This document shows positions 30,959-44,026 of a stretch of 64,000 bases of DNA, one piece after another. Location: positions 141,232-205,231 of the forward strand of contig QANZ01053186.1 in the NCBI GenBank assembly GCA_003254925.1. The letters run 5' to 3'. Each line of letters begins with the position of its first letter. The first letter of the stretch is position 1. The stretch comes from Chamaecrista fasciculata (lineage: Eukaryota; Streptophyta; Magnoliopsida; Fabales; Fabaceae). Both the position numbers and the translations under genes were made by a program. Below the pieces are notes generated by a model. The model made no database searches. It saw only the letters and a list, made by a program, of their open reading frames with translations, and was not told where the DNA came from.

Positions 30959-33559
30959 ATTTCATTATTTGTGTCCAAATATATTTTAATTATTTGATTT
31001 TTCACTTTATCCTAAGTTTAAATTCATACTATATCTTGTTTTTAAATTTAATATTTTATGAATGTCATATCCTTTCAACTTAGAATATAAGCTTATATTA
31101 TCTTCAATTAATCTTGCAAATCAGATTTCAGTATCAAAGATCTCTCAAATCAAGAAAATCTAAATTCAAAATCTTAAAATCAAAAGATATTTTTGCTGAC
31201 AAGTCTTACCCAAGACTAAAATGTAGATTTTTAATTTTTAATTTTAAAATCAAATTTTATAATATTTGTTAATAAAATAGTTTTGCTCGAATTATAATAA
31301 TTTAATGAGAAGATTAAAGTTAAACAAACATTATAAATACCTGTTAGTGAATTGGGAAAAAATATCTATTTTGATCATCATCTATAGAAGAAATTATTAT
31401 ACTCAAACTGATAACTACGATTGATTTTTTTTTTATTATCACTTGATCTAATTTAAATTGATATTAGATAATTTTTTAATTTTTAATTGTAAATAACTAA
31501 TTAAATCGGTTCAAAATATTACAAATAATAATCCAAATAAATCTTAACCAAACATTTAAAACATCCTTGTCCACATCCACATCTTTCTAGGAAGAAAATA
31601 TGCTGAACGATGATGCAAATTGCAATAAACTAGAAGGCTCAGAGTCTCAGACGTAAGAAGTTACGCAGTTGAACATGTGGAAAGAAAGATCACTTTAACA
31701 CGTGTTGTTACAAAATTCTACGTCTCAATTATATTCTCAGTGTTTCTTTAGAACTCCTTAGAAATTGCTTGACAATTAATTTATCTCAAGCAAAGTGACT
31801 AATTCTTTCATAAAGATATTAGTTAAATTTCAAATATCAATTTATTAGTACTTTCTGGTTGTCAGACAAATTTCGCCTCAAGTTAATATTGTATTTTTTT
31901 CATTTTATTTTTGACGACTTGTACAGCGTAAGAGCAGTGAGAGGAACACGACTCTGTGGATTTAGATGTTCACGGGTAGGAGGCAATCTGATTAATTAAT
32001 CATTTTGTATCCATATTGGTTGATTTCGCTCCGTCCATTTACGCTCACATTATAATATGTAAGGATTATAATTGTAATAAGCGTGTTTGTTTGAGTTTTT
32101 TTTCTGATCAAATTATAATCTTGATTTTTTTTAATCAAATACACTTTATTACACTTATATTCTTATATATATACACCTATAATTACCTATACTCTAATAC
32201 AATCAATCACCTATCACAAAGACAAAATGGTCATTTATCTCAATATTGAGCTAGTTTATAAATATTTATTCTTATGGTGGACTTAATTATTGTTTTACCC
32301 AAACAAATTAAAGAGTGAAATTGATATTTTAGCCATTGTTGTCTTCCTTATTTCTCTGAACTTTTCTCATTTGTTCGTGTCGTAGCATCTCCCTCTCCAA
32401 TAGCATGTGAATAGCAAACAAACACTGTTCAACGATGAAAATAGCAATTTTTCACTATTCAACGATCAAAACAAATTTTAAAAAATAGTCAAATATCACA
32501 AACCCACTTTTAACTTGTTTTCTTTTTCTTTAAAAATTGCTCCCTCCCTCCTCCATATATCATACTATTTCCATGGCGGTGCCGCCGTAGGTACAAATGT
32601 CAATTAATACAAATCCAAACAACAAATAACACCAACAACCATGTAATTTAAAAAATAAAGAAAAGGTCATAGGCGGTGGGATCCAGGGGAAATAAGATCC
32701 GTCAACAGTCGATCATGTTCAGTCGTCGGAATTGTCACCACTGAAGATGGAGACGCGATCGTAGAGAAGTAAGAGGAGGATGATGAGGAAGTCGGTGGAT
32801 GGAACCGGGTTAACCAGCGGAGAATATGGAGGGGATGAAGGAGCCGCGTTCGAAGGAGAGAAACTGAATGGTGAGAAGGATAATGGGAAAGAGGAGAGAT
32901 GAGAGAGAATGGATTATGGCAGATTGTATAATTATTTCGCGTCCGGATGCGTTTTTCTTTTCTCTTTCATCTTGTGTCAAACGGTGACCACTTTATCTTT
33001 GGGTCGACCAAATGTCAGTGCTTGGGTGAGAGAAATTAATACAATTTGGTCCCTTCGATCCACCATTTTGTAGGAAAAATGAGTTTGGTCGACTAAACAA
33101 AATAATAACCTCAAAAGTTACTTATGATTATAATCAGATTTTCATGTTTTTCGAGGTAAACAGTGACATAATCTGATTTTTTCATAATCAACAATCACAT
33201 CCAAACACACTTTGATTTTTTTAAAATCACATCTTACTTTTTCTAACTTTTTCTTCCATTTCTACCCCTATACAATTTATCAATTCCCTTACCCTTCTAT
33301 CTACCAACCACAATCATTACATACATATTTCAATAATTTCACACCAAATAATCAACTTTCATCCAAACACCCATACACAAATAATCAACTTTGATTATAA
33401 GCATACTACGATTATAATCAACTTTAATTATAATCAAAGCGCAAACGAACTGAGTCTTCATTTAATATTTTTATCTTATTTGTATGTTTTGGTTGTCCAA
33501 AGAATCCTAAACTCAACACGAGATAAGAAATAATCCTTTGCTAATTTAAGCTTCAATTA
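30959..33559. other. AT-rich intergenic region with dispersed repeats
   Basis: No gene was recognised. Positions 32155-32205 contain CACCTATAATTACCTATAC plus TCTAATACAA, which matches in reverse orientation the sequence near 63590-63620. GTGTTTGTTTG near 32083 and CAAACGAACTG near 33443 are rough complements. Together they suggest a diverged transposon spanning about 32.1-33.4 kb, with ends unproven. A GC-richer stretch at 32570-32930 has no long open frame. Confidence 0.4.
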
Positions 33560-33666
33560 AAGATCTATCGCTGGCCAATTGGTTGCTAAATACATAAGGC
33601 GGAATTCGAACTCCTAACACTTACTTAAGCGACTTAGTGAGCTAACCAACCACTAGACTAACCAAA
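33560..33666 (-). mobile_element. tRNA-derived SINE-like sequence with pol III A and B boxes
   Basis: On the minus strand TAGTCTAGTGG (33660-33650) fits the A-box consensus TRGYNNARNGG exactly. GAGTTCGAATTCC (33613-33601) is close to the B-box GGTTCGANTCC, with tRNA-like spacing of about 47 bases. There is no cloverleaf of a working tRNA, so this is best read as a SINE head or fragment. Confidence 0.6.
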
Positions 33667-33949
33667 TTTAATTTTATTTGTATTTAATATATTAGTATCT
33701 ATATTTATATTTTATTCGATATCTGATATTTAATAAGTACATGAAATATTTAAAATATCTAAAAATACTAAATATTAAATATAATATTTTAATTAAAAAA
33801 TTAGATATATCTAATATTTGACATAAAATATATATTAAAAGAAAATAATTAAAAATATAATATATTTATATATAATATTTATATTACTAGATATTGGATA
33901 TCGGTATCTTATTGAATTTTTTATGTTTTATTATCGGTATTATATTCCA

Positions 33950-35150
33950 TGTATGATTGATATTGGATTTTTTTTTTCGATCGTCCCAATTGCCTTCCCT
34001 ATTTTTTGGGCCCAATCCATAGAAGAAGCGAGTGAGGGAGAGATGGGCATTGCCTGCTGGTGTCAGGGGTCGAAACCAACAAATTAATCCTACTACTTTA
34101 AGTTCCTTAATTTTGCATATGGCGGTGAGTAGGGTCGATTCCCACGGGGAAGAATGACTAAAATTCAAGTTTAAAAATAACAATAACACTTAAAGGGAAG
34201 AGAGTTGTGAATTATGATTCTAAAAAGTGAAAAACTAAAGTAAAGAGAAGTAAATTGGTTTAAGGAAATTCAACAATAAAAACTTCTAGCCGGGTTGTAT
34301 ATTAAAATGGAGTTCCTCATGTTAATCATTGACAAAACATCTATAACCTTGAGTTTGCTTAGCTTGATAGAAAATCAGATTCCATCAATATCTCACAAAA
34401 ATCAGAAGTTGGGACCGACCTACCTTCATTTATCTCAAACTCTTAAGTAACAGACTCTCAAGTTCAAGAACAATTAAAGCAAGAGATAAACTAAGCCTAA
34501 TTTAACTAGGTCTCAGTGGTGGTAGCTAAACTAGAGATTCCTTCTCATACTTTGAAAATAGGAATGAAGCTATTCTACTAACAAAGCATGTGTCACTGTT
34601 CTAAACATCAAACAAAGATTTGAGCCTAGATGACAAGATTAATCAAGAATGAAATACAATTAGGAGCTCTCTAACATAATTCATCCAAAACAATCATAAA
34701 ATTAAATCAGAGAGAGAATCAAAACTCAAAAGAAAGTAAGATTGCATTAAGCTCAAAACATAGTCTCAAAACATGATATTCTCCAAATATTTATACAACT
34801 AAGCTAGATTAGAGGCCTATAACTAAAATGAAATTAAAGCTAAGGAAAAGAAGAAAAACTAGTAGAGATGAAGATAGGATTGAAGATGGCGGCTGGGTCT
34901 TCTCCTCAAGAAGCTCCACGAAATGCTCTCTGCTTCAGCCTCCAAAACGTGTGTCTCCCCCTTTCTTTAATTCATCATTTCCCTTTTATATGCATCCATT
35001 TCCTAAAAGAAACCTTGCACATGCTTGGCACATGCTCTCCACTAAATAAATCAGATATTTTACTTGAAAACGGGTGCACAGGTGGCAACAACAAATTGGT
35101 CCTTAAAAGAAAAGAAAATTCAGATTAAGAAGTTACTGCAGTAAAAAGAG
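33950..35150. mobile_element. Probable non-coding LTR-retrotransposon derivative (LARD-like)
   Basis: The phrase GGTCGATTCCCACGGGGAA near 34132 and the surrounding GGCGGTGAGTAGG resemble conserved stretches of large non-coding retrotransposon derivatives common in plants. The rest is repeat-like, with no polymerase domains. Open frames around 34828-35128 look like non-protein readings. Boundaries and class are uncertain. Confidence 0.35.
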
Positions 35151-36539
35151 GGAATTAGTTCTATGCCCATAGCAAACTGAAATAGACAAGTAAAAAGGGG
35201 GATTAGTCCTATGCCCATAGATCAGACAAAATTAGAGAAAGAGGAAGCAGTCAACAAAACTAGAATAAAAAGGGTAATTAAGTGGATTTAGTGACTGATA
35301 AAATGAGATAATTTGGTCTGAAAATAAGTATAATAGAGCTGCTAACATTGGGCCTAAGGTATTTGGGAAACTTGAGACATCCATAGATGCATAGTGGTTT
35401 AATGGTGCTGTCGTGTTTTGTTTAAGACGTGGAAATCATAAGGCCCATGTGCTGGAAATTAATGGGCCTAACATAGCCCAGATCCAGAAGGGGATGTCAA
35501 TGAAGACGTTAGGCATGTGTCATCGGAGAAGGGTGAGGAGAGGATTTTAATTTTGAAATGATAAAGTTAATGATGTTATAAAAATGAGATTAATTATAAA
35601 TCATGTTTTTTAAATAAAAGTTTAGGTGAATTGGGTGAAAAGAATCAGTCATGCCAAGACACAGCTCCAAGCTACGTTTAATGAAACTTACCAATAATGT
35701 CTTCACATCAATAATAAAAATCAAATTAGCTCATATAAACTTAATTGTGAGTTATGAGTGAATTTTCTTAGACCAATATCTCAAAATATTGAATAAAATA
35801 TGAAATAGGAAGGGTAGGGGATAAGGAAGGAAGGAAGGACAGTCAAAGTATTGGGAATCCCAAAGTCCAATAGGGTGTGAAATGCAAGGCAAGATGAACA
35901 GGTACTTTTGTGAAAGAGATGGCATGGAAGTTAGCGTTTGTGGGGTATCCTCCCTCTTTTGTGTGTCAGAATAATATTTATATAAGTCACCTACTAGGCT
36001 TAGCCTACTACTATCATTCTCACGCTTCCTTCCAAATTATATTACACTTGCCAACCTAGCTATATCCATATTAATTACTACTGGAATATTTTACTTACCC
36101 CTGCATCTACATATATTATATATATAGCGTCTGTGTGTGACACCTTGATCATATATATCCACTTTCATACATAATCCTGCACTCGATCTACACATACACA
36201 CATAACTTTATGTAATGCATAAAGGCTTGACAGGGCTAAATTTATGATGCGCGATTGCGCGCGCACACACACACATATATATTGTCGTAAATTGTACTTA
36301 ATTATCCTTCCCATGAGTGGCGTTCTGAATTGGATTATTGTTGATTTGTTTGGCGTGGTAATATTAATGAATTAACATTAGGCCAGGTAGCATGAACTGG
36401 AGTAATTAAGTTATTAATTAACAAGAGTGAAGAGTGAAGAGTGGGATATGGTGTTGAGAAGTGAGAAATAAGAATAGCAGGCAAAGTTGGGAAGATTATT
36501 GCGTGTCCATATAATACTACTAGGGGCTTTGCGTACTCT
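35151..36539. other. Intergenic, no gene recognised
   Basis: Contains a short GGAAGGAAGGAAGG run at 35824 and a GC/CA/TA dinucleotide stretch at 36250-36283. I checked for known microRNA mature sequences by eye and found none. Confidence 0.4.
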
Positions 36540-36955
36540 AGCCACGGACATAGTCAGGTTTTATAGTGAGGAGGCCAAATTTTTGCTATAAAATAATTAT
36601 ATATTAAATTTATATCAAATAAAATATTTAATTAATATTATAAAAGTATTAAATATATGTTTATTTTTAATTTATACGATTTAATTAATATTATAAAAAT
36701 ATTAAATGTATGTTTATTTTTAATTTATACGTATTTAGATAAAAATTGTAAGTATTTTTTTAATATAAATAAGTAGAAGATAAGAGATTTTGAGATTAAA
36801 AAATGTAATATTTAAAACATGTTTTATGAAATAAATTAACAATTAGTCCTAATATAATTTAATTGTATGCATTATAATCCCAATGGCCCCCCTTTAGTGT
36901 TAAAAAAAAAATTCTGGCCCCCCTTGTTAACATTTCTGGCTCCGTCACTACATTG
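36540..36955. mobile_element. Degenerate hAT-like element remnant
   Basis: The right end, TTTCTGGCTCCGTCACTAC (near 36932-36951), resembles the TGGCTCCGCC end of the hAT element at 48208-49123. The left side near 36540-36585 has a weaker match (GCCACGGACATAGTCAGG, then GAGGAGGCC). No clear target duplication was seen. Confidence 0.45.
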
Positions 36956-37040
36956 GGGGCACAACTGACACAAATGAAACGTTAGGGGCATAACTGAAAA
37001 TCACCGCAAACGTTAGGAACACAAAAGGGTGTTTTGCTTA
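36956..37040. mobile_element. Half copy of the 19718-type foldback element
   Basis: GGGGGCACAACTGACACAAA, GAAACGTTAGGGGCATAAC and ACGTTAGGAACAC followed by GTGTTTTGC mirror the right arm of the element at 19718-20375. The left half is missing. Confidence 0.65.
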
Positions 37041-37071
37041 AATAATATATATATATATATATATATCTATA

Positions 37072-37427
37072 TCTATACTATATTATATGGCTCCACCCCT
37101 TATGGTTGGTCAAAAATAGTGAATTAAAAAATTAAAAAAAAATAATAAAATCACCCACTCTCTCTCCCACTCACTCTCCCCACTTCTTTAAAAAAATAAG
37201 TGAATTAAAAAAACGCAAAAAACAATTAAAAATTAAAAATGCCACCACTTTCTCCCCACTCACTCTCCCCATATGAGGTAATTTCAAATTGGTCCTAAAT
37301 ATTTAATTTCTCAAATTGGTCCCAAACTTACTCTTTTATATAAAAATTTAATATAATCTTCAACTTTAAATCAATTCAAACGTTACATGTATATTGGCGT
37401 GCCCGTTAGGACACGCCAAGCCCCTAG
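37072..37427 (+). mobile_element. Short non-autonomous Helitron
   Basis: A 356-bp element with Helitron landmarks. It begins TCTATACTATATTATATGG after an A. It ends CTAG before a T, and a 9-bp hairpin stem (GGCGTGCCC, loop GTTA, GGACACGCC; one mismatch) sits five bases before CCTAG. There are no terminal inverted repeats and no target duplication, as expected for insertion between A and T. A related copy on the other strand is at 47671-47878. Confidence 0.8.
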
Positions 37428-38352
37428 TATATATATATATATATAGGAAGCCCCATCCGTACCTAACACCACCTTTTTGTAAGAGAGGGGTCGCTAATGG
37501 ACGTATCCTTAGTCCCATATATATGTCCTCTAGTACCCCCTTTCTTTTTCAATCTCTACGTAAATCTTCTCTCACATCACCTTCATATAATTACTTCATA
37601 TATATATATATATATATATATCATTCCATTCATTTGTACACTTACCTAACTTTCACCTAGTTTATCCCTTACATAGGGAAATTTTCAAGGAAATCTTATA
37701 TATATCTAAAGGTCACCTAGGATGATTATATGGGTATAGGGTATGTATGAGTATGATGATATAATTTCTGGACTCGAATTTGAATAAGTGAATATTAAAA
37801 TCAATTTTCATCTTTGAATTTGTTAAATATTTTAATCTCCGTATTCATATGGGACCCAGATTCAAACTTTATAAAATAAAATTTCAAACTCCCTATTAAA
37901 TATAAGTATTTTGATCATTTCTGGTCATCGATATATATGTGGCTATACATAAATATTTGTATATATATTGACAACCTACTTATTAATTAGCCTCAAACGT
38001 GAACTAAACTGGATTGTGAGAGTCAAGGGCAAGCCTTGAGCAATGGACAATAGGAAAATCTGGAAGAATAATATATAAGGACGTCTCCTAGTAGATTGAC
38101 TATGATGTCTAAATCACTAGGGAATCTTTTAGATCAGAAACTTTATTTGAGTTCAAAATATTGCTAGAGATTTTATAGCAAAATCAAGGGAAGAAATTAT
38201 CTGAAGGTGTGGTTCAAACATGAGTACCTAGAATACTCTCATGTCTTTATTAGGCATGTGGTGATCTTTAGATCATACTCGACTATTGTTGACACGATAG
38301 ATTGATAGATTGATCTTTAGATCATACTCGGCTATTGGTGTCTTTATTAGGC
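37428..38352. other. AT-rich intergenic region
   Basis: Holds TA microsatellites near 37428-37443 and 37598-37621, and a short duplication around 38265-38350 (GATCTTTAGATCATACTCG twice). No gene was seen. Confidence 0.45.
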
Positions 38353-38360
38353 ATGATTGA

Positions 38361-39051
38361 TAGAGTTGTCAAAATGGGCTAGCCCGGATCGGCATGGCCC
38401 TAACCCTATATAGTCTTAAATTAATTAGGGCTGGGCTCAAAAAGCCCTATTTAAAATTGAGCTAAAATTTTCTAGCCCAACCCGGTCTATTAGGGCTAAG
38501 GGCTAGCCCTATGGGCCTTTTATTGTTTTTTTTATTTTTTAAAATATAAAAAAGTTAAAGTTTCAACTATATAATTTTTTAATATGAATCAAAATTACAA
38601 GATAATATCACAAGTCACAACTTATATAATTACTTAATATTCTTAAAATTACATAATAAAATTAATAATGTAGAAGTGAAAATGAGTAAAAACAAAAATA
38701 TTTCATAAAATTATTTATTATTTAACCATCCATCACTATATGATTTTTATTATCTTCCCTTGAAAAAATATTTTTGACTCAATATTTATCTTTATTTGTA
38801 TTTAAAAAATATATAAAATGTTAAATAAATTGAATTATTATAATAACTTAAATATTTTTTAATATTAATAAATAATTAGGGCTAGCTTTAATAAAGCCCG
38901 GCCCTAACTCTCTTTGACCCTACTCTTATTAGGGCTGGGCTCAAAAAGCCCTAATTAAAAAATTAGTTAATTTTTTAGGCCCGGCCCTAAATTATTTTGT
39001 AGGGCTGTACGTGGGTTAGCCCATAAAGCCTAACCCATTTTAACAGCTCTA
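38361..39051. mobile_element. hAT-like foldback element with near-perfect 8-bp TSD
   Basis: A 691-bp element with ends TAGAGTTGTCAAAATGGG and the complement of TTAGAGCTGTTAAAATGGG. It is flanked by ATGATTGA (38353-38360) and ATAATTGA (39052-39059), an 8-bp duplication with one change. Both arms carry GGGCT(A/T)GCCC and AGGGCTGGGCTCAAAAAGCC words, and the middle is AT-rich. It has no coding capacity. Confidence 0.8.
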
Positions 39052-39059
39052 ATAATTGA

Positions 39060-41033
39060 TATAATCTATCTTTAGATCAGAAATAAAATGATTATATTTC
39101 AAATTCACAAATTGAAGTTTGAGGTGACCCACCCCACTACTCCCCAGTGCGTGTCATATACCAATTATATACTGTACTGCTAATAATTTATGGAATCAAT
39201 ATAATGTGTAGATCAGAGATACGTATGGCTGTCTCCTTCTCGGTTCATATAATTTAAATTGAACTTCAATTCCATTTTTTTCCTCACTCCTATATATATC
39301 AATTAATTGGGTTGTACATGTTTGCATCAGACTCCCATTAATTAGTCTAAAATATAACGCTATGTATATATAGCTCATCATCAATAATGAATTACCCCTT
39401 TTTGAGCATATGAAGTATATATAGTCATGAATTTGTTGCTAGCTAGTGATTAAGGGGGGTTATCATTTTTTGAGAGAAATAAAGTAAGATTGTTTAATTT
39501 CTAGCTAGCTAGCTAATTAGCTAATTGTTAAGCGATGGAGAAAGTTAATGACGAGAGAGTGTCATGAATCATGATCGATGAGAAGATAGTGAAAGATAGT
39601 GAAAATGAAATATTGGCATACATATATATACGTAACTGGTGAGAATTTGAAATTATGGATTTATAAATTAAATAAATGGGTCCATATATATATATATATA
39701 TGAGTGTGTGTGTAGCCAGCTTGCTAGCTGTCGTGGGTGTTTGAAAAAACTAAAAAAGAAAGGAAGTGATAATAAGGGGAAGCTGGTTTGACGGAATTTA
39801 TCGTTTTGTTGGCATTGCTTGCGGGGATGGGAACAAATTGCATGTGGGGAGGGATTCATAATTTTAATTTTGTTACTCCCTTATATATATTACTGCAAAT
39901 ATCATAACATTATAGACAGCAACATAACATTGCATAATCTGCTCCGTTTCTGAACGTAGTACATTTCCTCAGACCTTACAGATGAAGAATTGAAGGATTA
40001 AACTCTCTCTCTTTCTCTAGATTTATCATCTATTCGACTATTCCTACAAATTAAAGCCTCGCTCGTTGATAGTGATAGCTAGCGACACTGATGGATTGAA
40101 CTGTGGAGCAGACTTGAGTCTTCGTCATCAAATAATTGTTGTTACATTTAGATTCACAATTTATTATATATATGGCCACTGTATAGTTAAGGCCTTAAGG
40201 AGATCTCGTTCTCCGTACGTATATATATACACCACAAATAACCTAATTCTGTTTTAATTTAATTTCTTAAAGTATTCCGTAATTTCAATTCATTAATTGA
40301 ACAGCTACCATGAATAATACACGTTACATTAACTAGGAATGGACAGTTTCTCGTATGTGGTGGCATGTTTGGATCTTGCGCCATCTACGTACAGTGCAAC
40401 TTTTAAAAGGCTAAAATACAAAAAGACTTTATGTATTATAGTATTTAGTATTTACATGGATCACAGTAACCATATGATGATGTGTCCAATGAAGTCAGGA
40501 ACGTGTATTATAGTATTTTCATCATATGATGTGTCCAATGATGATGTGTCCATGTTTGACTGGTCAGGGGCGTGAGGAACGTGTAATGGGCCCTTCAGCA
40601 TCAGGCCCGGCCCATTTTAGTGAGTTGGATGCGCAGTGTTCAAGTTAGGTGTAGCCGTGTAGAACGCACACGTACCGTACCAAGGATAAAAAATTTAGGA
40701 GTGAGGGACCATACGTTTTAAACTTTTAGTTCCATCTCCAATTCTGCCACCACTTCAATCCCATCGATATGGTGAAAAAAATGCAACTAATTCCTTCATT
40801 GTCAAAACAGGGATAGGGACTAGGGGAGAGAAAAGTGAAGGAGATAAAAAAAAATTATACAAGCAAAACAAGTATATGCACATATATCACACATACATTC
40901 CTATATCTCTATCTTTTCTTGTCTTTTCTTTGTTTGCTATATGTATTTCTAAATTAATCAGATTTAACCTGTGTAATTAATTTGCTTTAGGTTGTGTTTG
41001 AATTATAGAATTTCAAATATGATATAGTTTAAA
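39060..41033. other. Intergenic region, no gene recognised
   Basis: AT-rich, with TA stretches near 39686-39700 and clusters of the palindromic word GCTAGC (39495-39515, 39715-39730). A direct repeat of CATATGATGATGTGTCCAATGA-like sequence occurs at 40471-40550. The open frames here are short and unconvincing. Confidence 0.4.
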
Positions 41034-41363
41034 GGCAAAATTAAAGAACCATTTTCATCCCTAAAATCTTATATCAACTTTTAATTTTGTCCTCAAAGTA
41101 GTTTATTTTGATCAATTTTATCATTTCATCCTACTTTAACTAAATATTAATGACAAATTCTATGAAACTAATGAGATGTAATGTAAAATTGATATAGAAA
41201 AAAAACTTAAATTCTAATTCAGATTGAAAAATATAATGAAGTCTGTCATTAATTTATTGAACGAATTTAGTTAAAATATGAAATATTGAAGACAAAATTG
41301 ACAGTATAAAATATTCATGACAAAATTAAACATTGATATAAAATTTGAGGATGAAAAATATGC
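41034..41363. mobile_element. Diverged copy of the 5930-type Mutator-like element
   Basis: Starts GGCAAAATTAAAGAACC and ends near GGATGAAAAATATGC. It shares the interior phrase ATGTAATGTAAAATTGATATA with the element in the EXO70 intron. The flanks (TAGTTTAAA and TGATTTAAA) may be a decayed 9-bp duplication. Confidence 0.6.
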
Positions 41364-41936
41364 TTTATATGATTTAAAATAGCAAGGATTTCAATTACCA
41401 CAATTTCTATTCATATATATCACCTAAAATATTTTGTTTGGATATCGGTTAGAAATTTAAATTAATTATTGGTTCAGTGGATTAAAGGAGATAGGGAAGT
41501 CAATACTTGTCATAATTATACGCTAAAAATATCTCATCAAATTATCATGGAAATCAAATTACTAATATTGGTCTATCTAAATAATAAACTTCATTTCAAG
41601 GTAATTCAAATATCTCTAAATATTACTTTCTCCTTAAACTTTACTTCATCTAATTATAAGCAAACCCTAAATGTTAAATTCAAAAAACTGCATTTACCTT
41701 TTATGAATATTGATATGTTTTAAAAAGTTTCACATATGCAGAAATGGATATATATTAATAAAGTCTAACCTAATTAATTAGTAAATAATAGATTTTTTTT
41801 TTTGGAATGTAATAACTAATAATAGAACACAATGTGTTGGATTGGAATAATGCGTGTGGATAAAAAAGGAGTTGAAACAAAATTTACTTGAGATCTCATT
41901 CTTTCTAATATATTATACTATATATATAGGTCAAAG

Positions 41937-42282
41937 TGTACTTTTTATCCCATATCTTTTCTCCAAGTTACATTTTGGTCTTGTTTCTTTTTTATTGCAT
42001 TTTTTGTCCTATATCTTTGGGTCAGGTGCAGAATTGGTCTCATATCCTTTTTCTTTTTTGTTGTGGATTCAGTCTCGTATCTTTGCAAAAAGTTTTACCA
42101 TTAGTTCCACAATGTAAAATCTTTTGCAAAGATATGAGATCAATTTTACAATCTGACCCATCGATATGGGACACAAGACCAAATTGAAACCTGAGGAAAA
42201 TATGAGATAAAAAATGCAACAAAAAAATTATGTGACTAAATTGAGACCTAAGTCAAAATTATAGGATGAAAAGCACATTTTA
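41937..42282. mobile_element. Foldback repeat in the cyclin D5 upstream region
   Basis: The left arm (GGTCAAAGTGTACTTTTTATC onwards) and the right arm (complement GACTAAAATGTGCTTTTCATC) form a long imperfect hairpin. The turn is near 42110 (TGCAAAAAGTTTTACC against AAAATCTTTTGCA). No target duplication was identified. It ends about 400 bases before the cyclin start codon. Confidence 0.65.
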
Positions 42283-42679
42283 GTCTGTAAAATACATATG
42301 TATACAAGAAGTGGAATGAGAAGCTGTAGTCTCTCCACCCTCCAGTTCTTACTTTCTTACTTTCAGGCCTTGCTGTGGCTGTGCTTTCCACGCTCACCAA
42401 ATCTCGCGTGCCTCAGATTCAGATGGCCCCACAACAATAGTCTTGTTGGTCAAACCCAATTCTCTACTCAAAAACCTCTTCCTCTATTTCCTCAAATCTA
42501 CACTTCAATTCCTCTGCTATACTACCTTCCTCATCATTGCAATACAAATATAGAAATATACAATCACTCACTCCATCTCTTCAATTATATATCCTTCTCC
42601 TACCCACCTCTTTCTTCCTTAAGAATCAACTATTTCCTTCTGCCAATTCACAAACCCATCAAGGTTTAAAAAACGAGAA

Positions 42680-44026
42680 ATGGATGAGTGTGTCGTGTCG
42701 AGCCTTGTTTGCCAAGAAAATGAAACATGCTTGCAAACAGAGGACGATTCATCATCGTTGCTTCACTTCAACGACGATTATCATAGAGTTTCATCAGTGG
42801 ATGATGAGTACCTCCACATTCTGATTGACAGAGAGATCGCTCTCGGTTTCGGTTTCGAAAAGAATCAATCTTTGGTGTTTGGGAATTGGATCAAACTTGC
42901 CCGCTTGGATGCTATCAATTGGATTCTCAAAGTTAGTCCAACAACCCATTTTCTTCTTCTTTGATTCTATCGGGGATTTTGATTTTCATTCTTTTATATT
43001 TTTCTGTGGCAAATTCAAAACGATCGAGTCCAGACAAGATCAACATTCGGCTTTCGCTTTCAAACAGCTTACTTGTCTGTTACTTACTTTGATCGATTCC
43101 TCTCTAAGCGATCTATTGATGTAAGCTCTGACTCTTGATGAATTTAATCTAATCTATATCTCAATGATTAAATTGTCGCTTTTGAAATGTAGATCGACAA
43201 GTATTGGACTATCCAATTACTATCAATTGCATGCCTTTCTCTGGCTGCAAAAATGGAGGAATTGAACGTGCCGGCGCTTTCAGAGTTTCAATTACAAGAT
43301 TATAGCTTCGAGAGCAAAGTAATTCAGAGAATGGAGCTCTTGGTTCTCACCACATTGGATTGGGACATGGGTTTGATCACTCCCTTTTCTTTTCTTCCTT
43401 ATTTCATTCAAAAGTTGTGCAACAAATCTCCACCATCTCAAATATCATCCACCACTACTATGCTACTTATCTTCACCATCATGAAAGGTGCAAAAAAAAA
43501 AAAAAAAANNNNAAAAAAAAAAAAAAAAACAGACATTTTCGATTGAACTGAATTTGATTTCCATATGATTGTCTCAGTGAATTTATGAAACATGGGTTGC
43601 GATGCAGAGGTGAATTTAATGGATCATAGACCGTCTGTGATAGCAGCTGCTGCTACTCTGGTGGCACTGGATCAGCAATTGACAGGAGAAGCAGTACAAT
43701 TAAAGATGAAACCAGTTTCTCACTCTAGGTTTCTAGAAACGGTTAGTTCTTTATTTTTACCTTTTTGAATTCATTAAATTAATTCAAAACCTATGTGTTT
43801 ATATTTAATAACAACATGTGTGGACCAATATTGACCTTTGTGTTCACAGGAAGAGATATATGCTTGCTATAATCTAATACGGAGATCATACAGGGAGAAA
43901 ACTAGAACAGACACGTTTGTGCATTCCAAGAGTCCATCAGAAAGTTCTTTAGTTAGTTCTTCTGCTTCCATCAAGAGAAGAAGACTTACATTCAATGATC
44001 CTAAACTAGGGAAATCAGATTTTTGA
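42680..44026 (+). CDS. CYCD5: D-type cyclin, CYCD5 group
   Basis: Five exons: 42680-42931, 43034-43120, 43193-43487, 43608-43741 and 43850-44026, encoding 314 residues. D cyclins activate CDKA to phosphorylate retinoblastoma-related protein at the G1/S transition. The N-terminus carries LVCQE (residues 9-13), an LxCxE-type RBR-binding motif. The cyclin box core follows: [34 protein letters not shown], then [14 protein letters not shown] and [17 protein letters not shown], then the cyclin C domain ([26 protein letters not shown]). The ARLDA.NWILKTR...TAYL wording and the C-terminal KRRRLTFND match CYCD5;1 more than other D classes. A poly-A run with four undetermined bases (43509-43512) lies in the third intron, just after its donor (G/GTGCAAAA). 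Confidence 0.9.

Noticed and set aside
33601-33660. tRNA gene on the minus strand
   Set aside because: A and B boxes are present but no cloverleaf or acceptor stem can be drawn, so it is treated as SINE-like.
34828-35128. Two overlapping open frames with Phe/Pro-rich translation
   Set aside because: Lies in a repeat-like region, with no motif and no conserved protein recognised.
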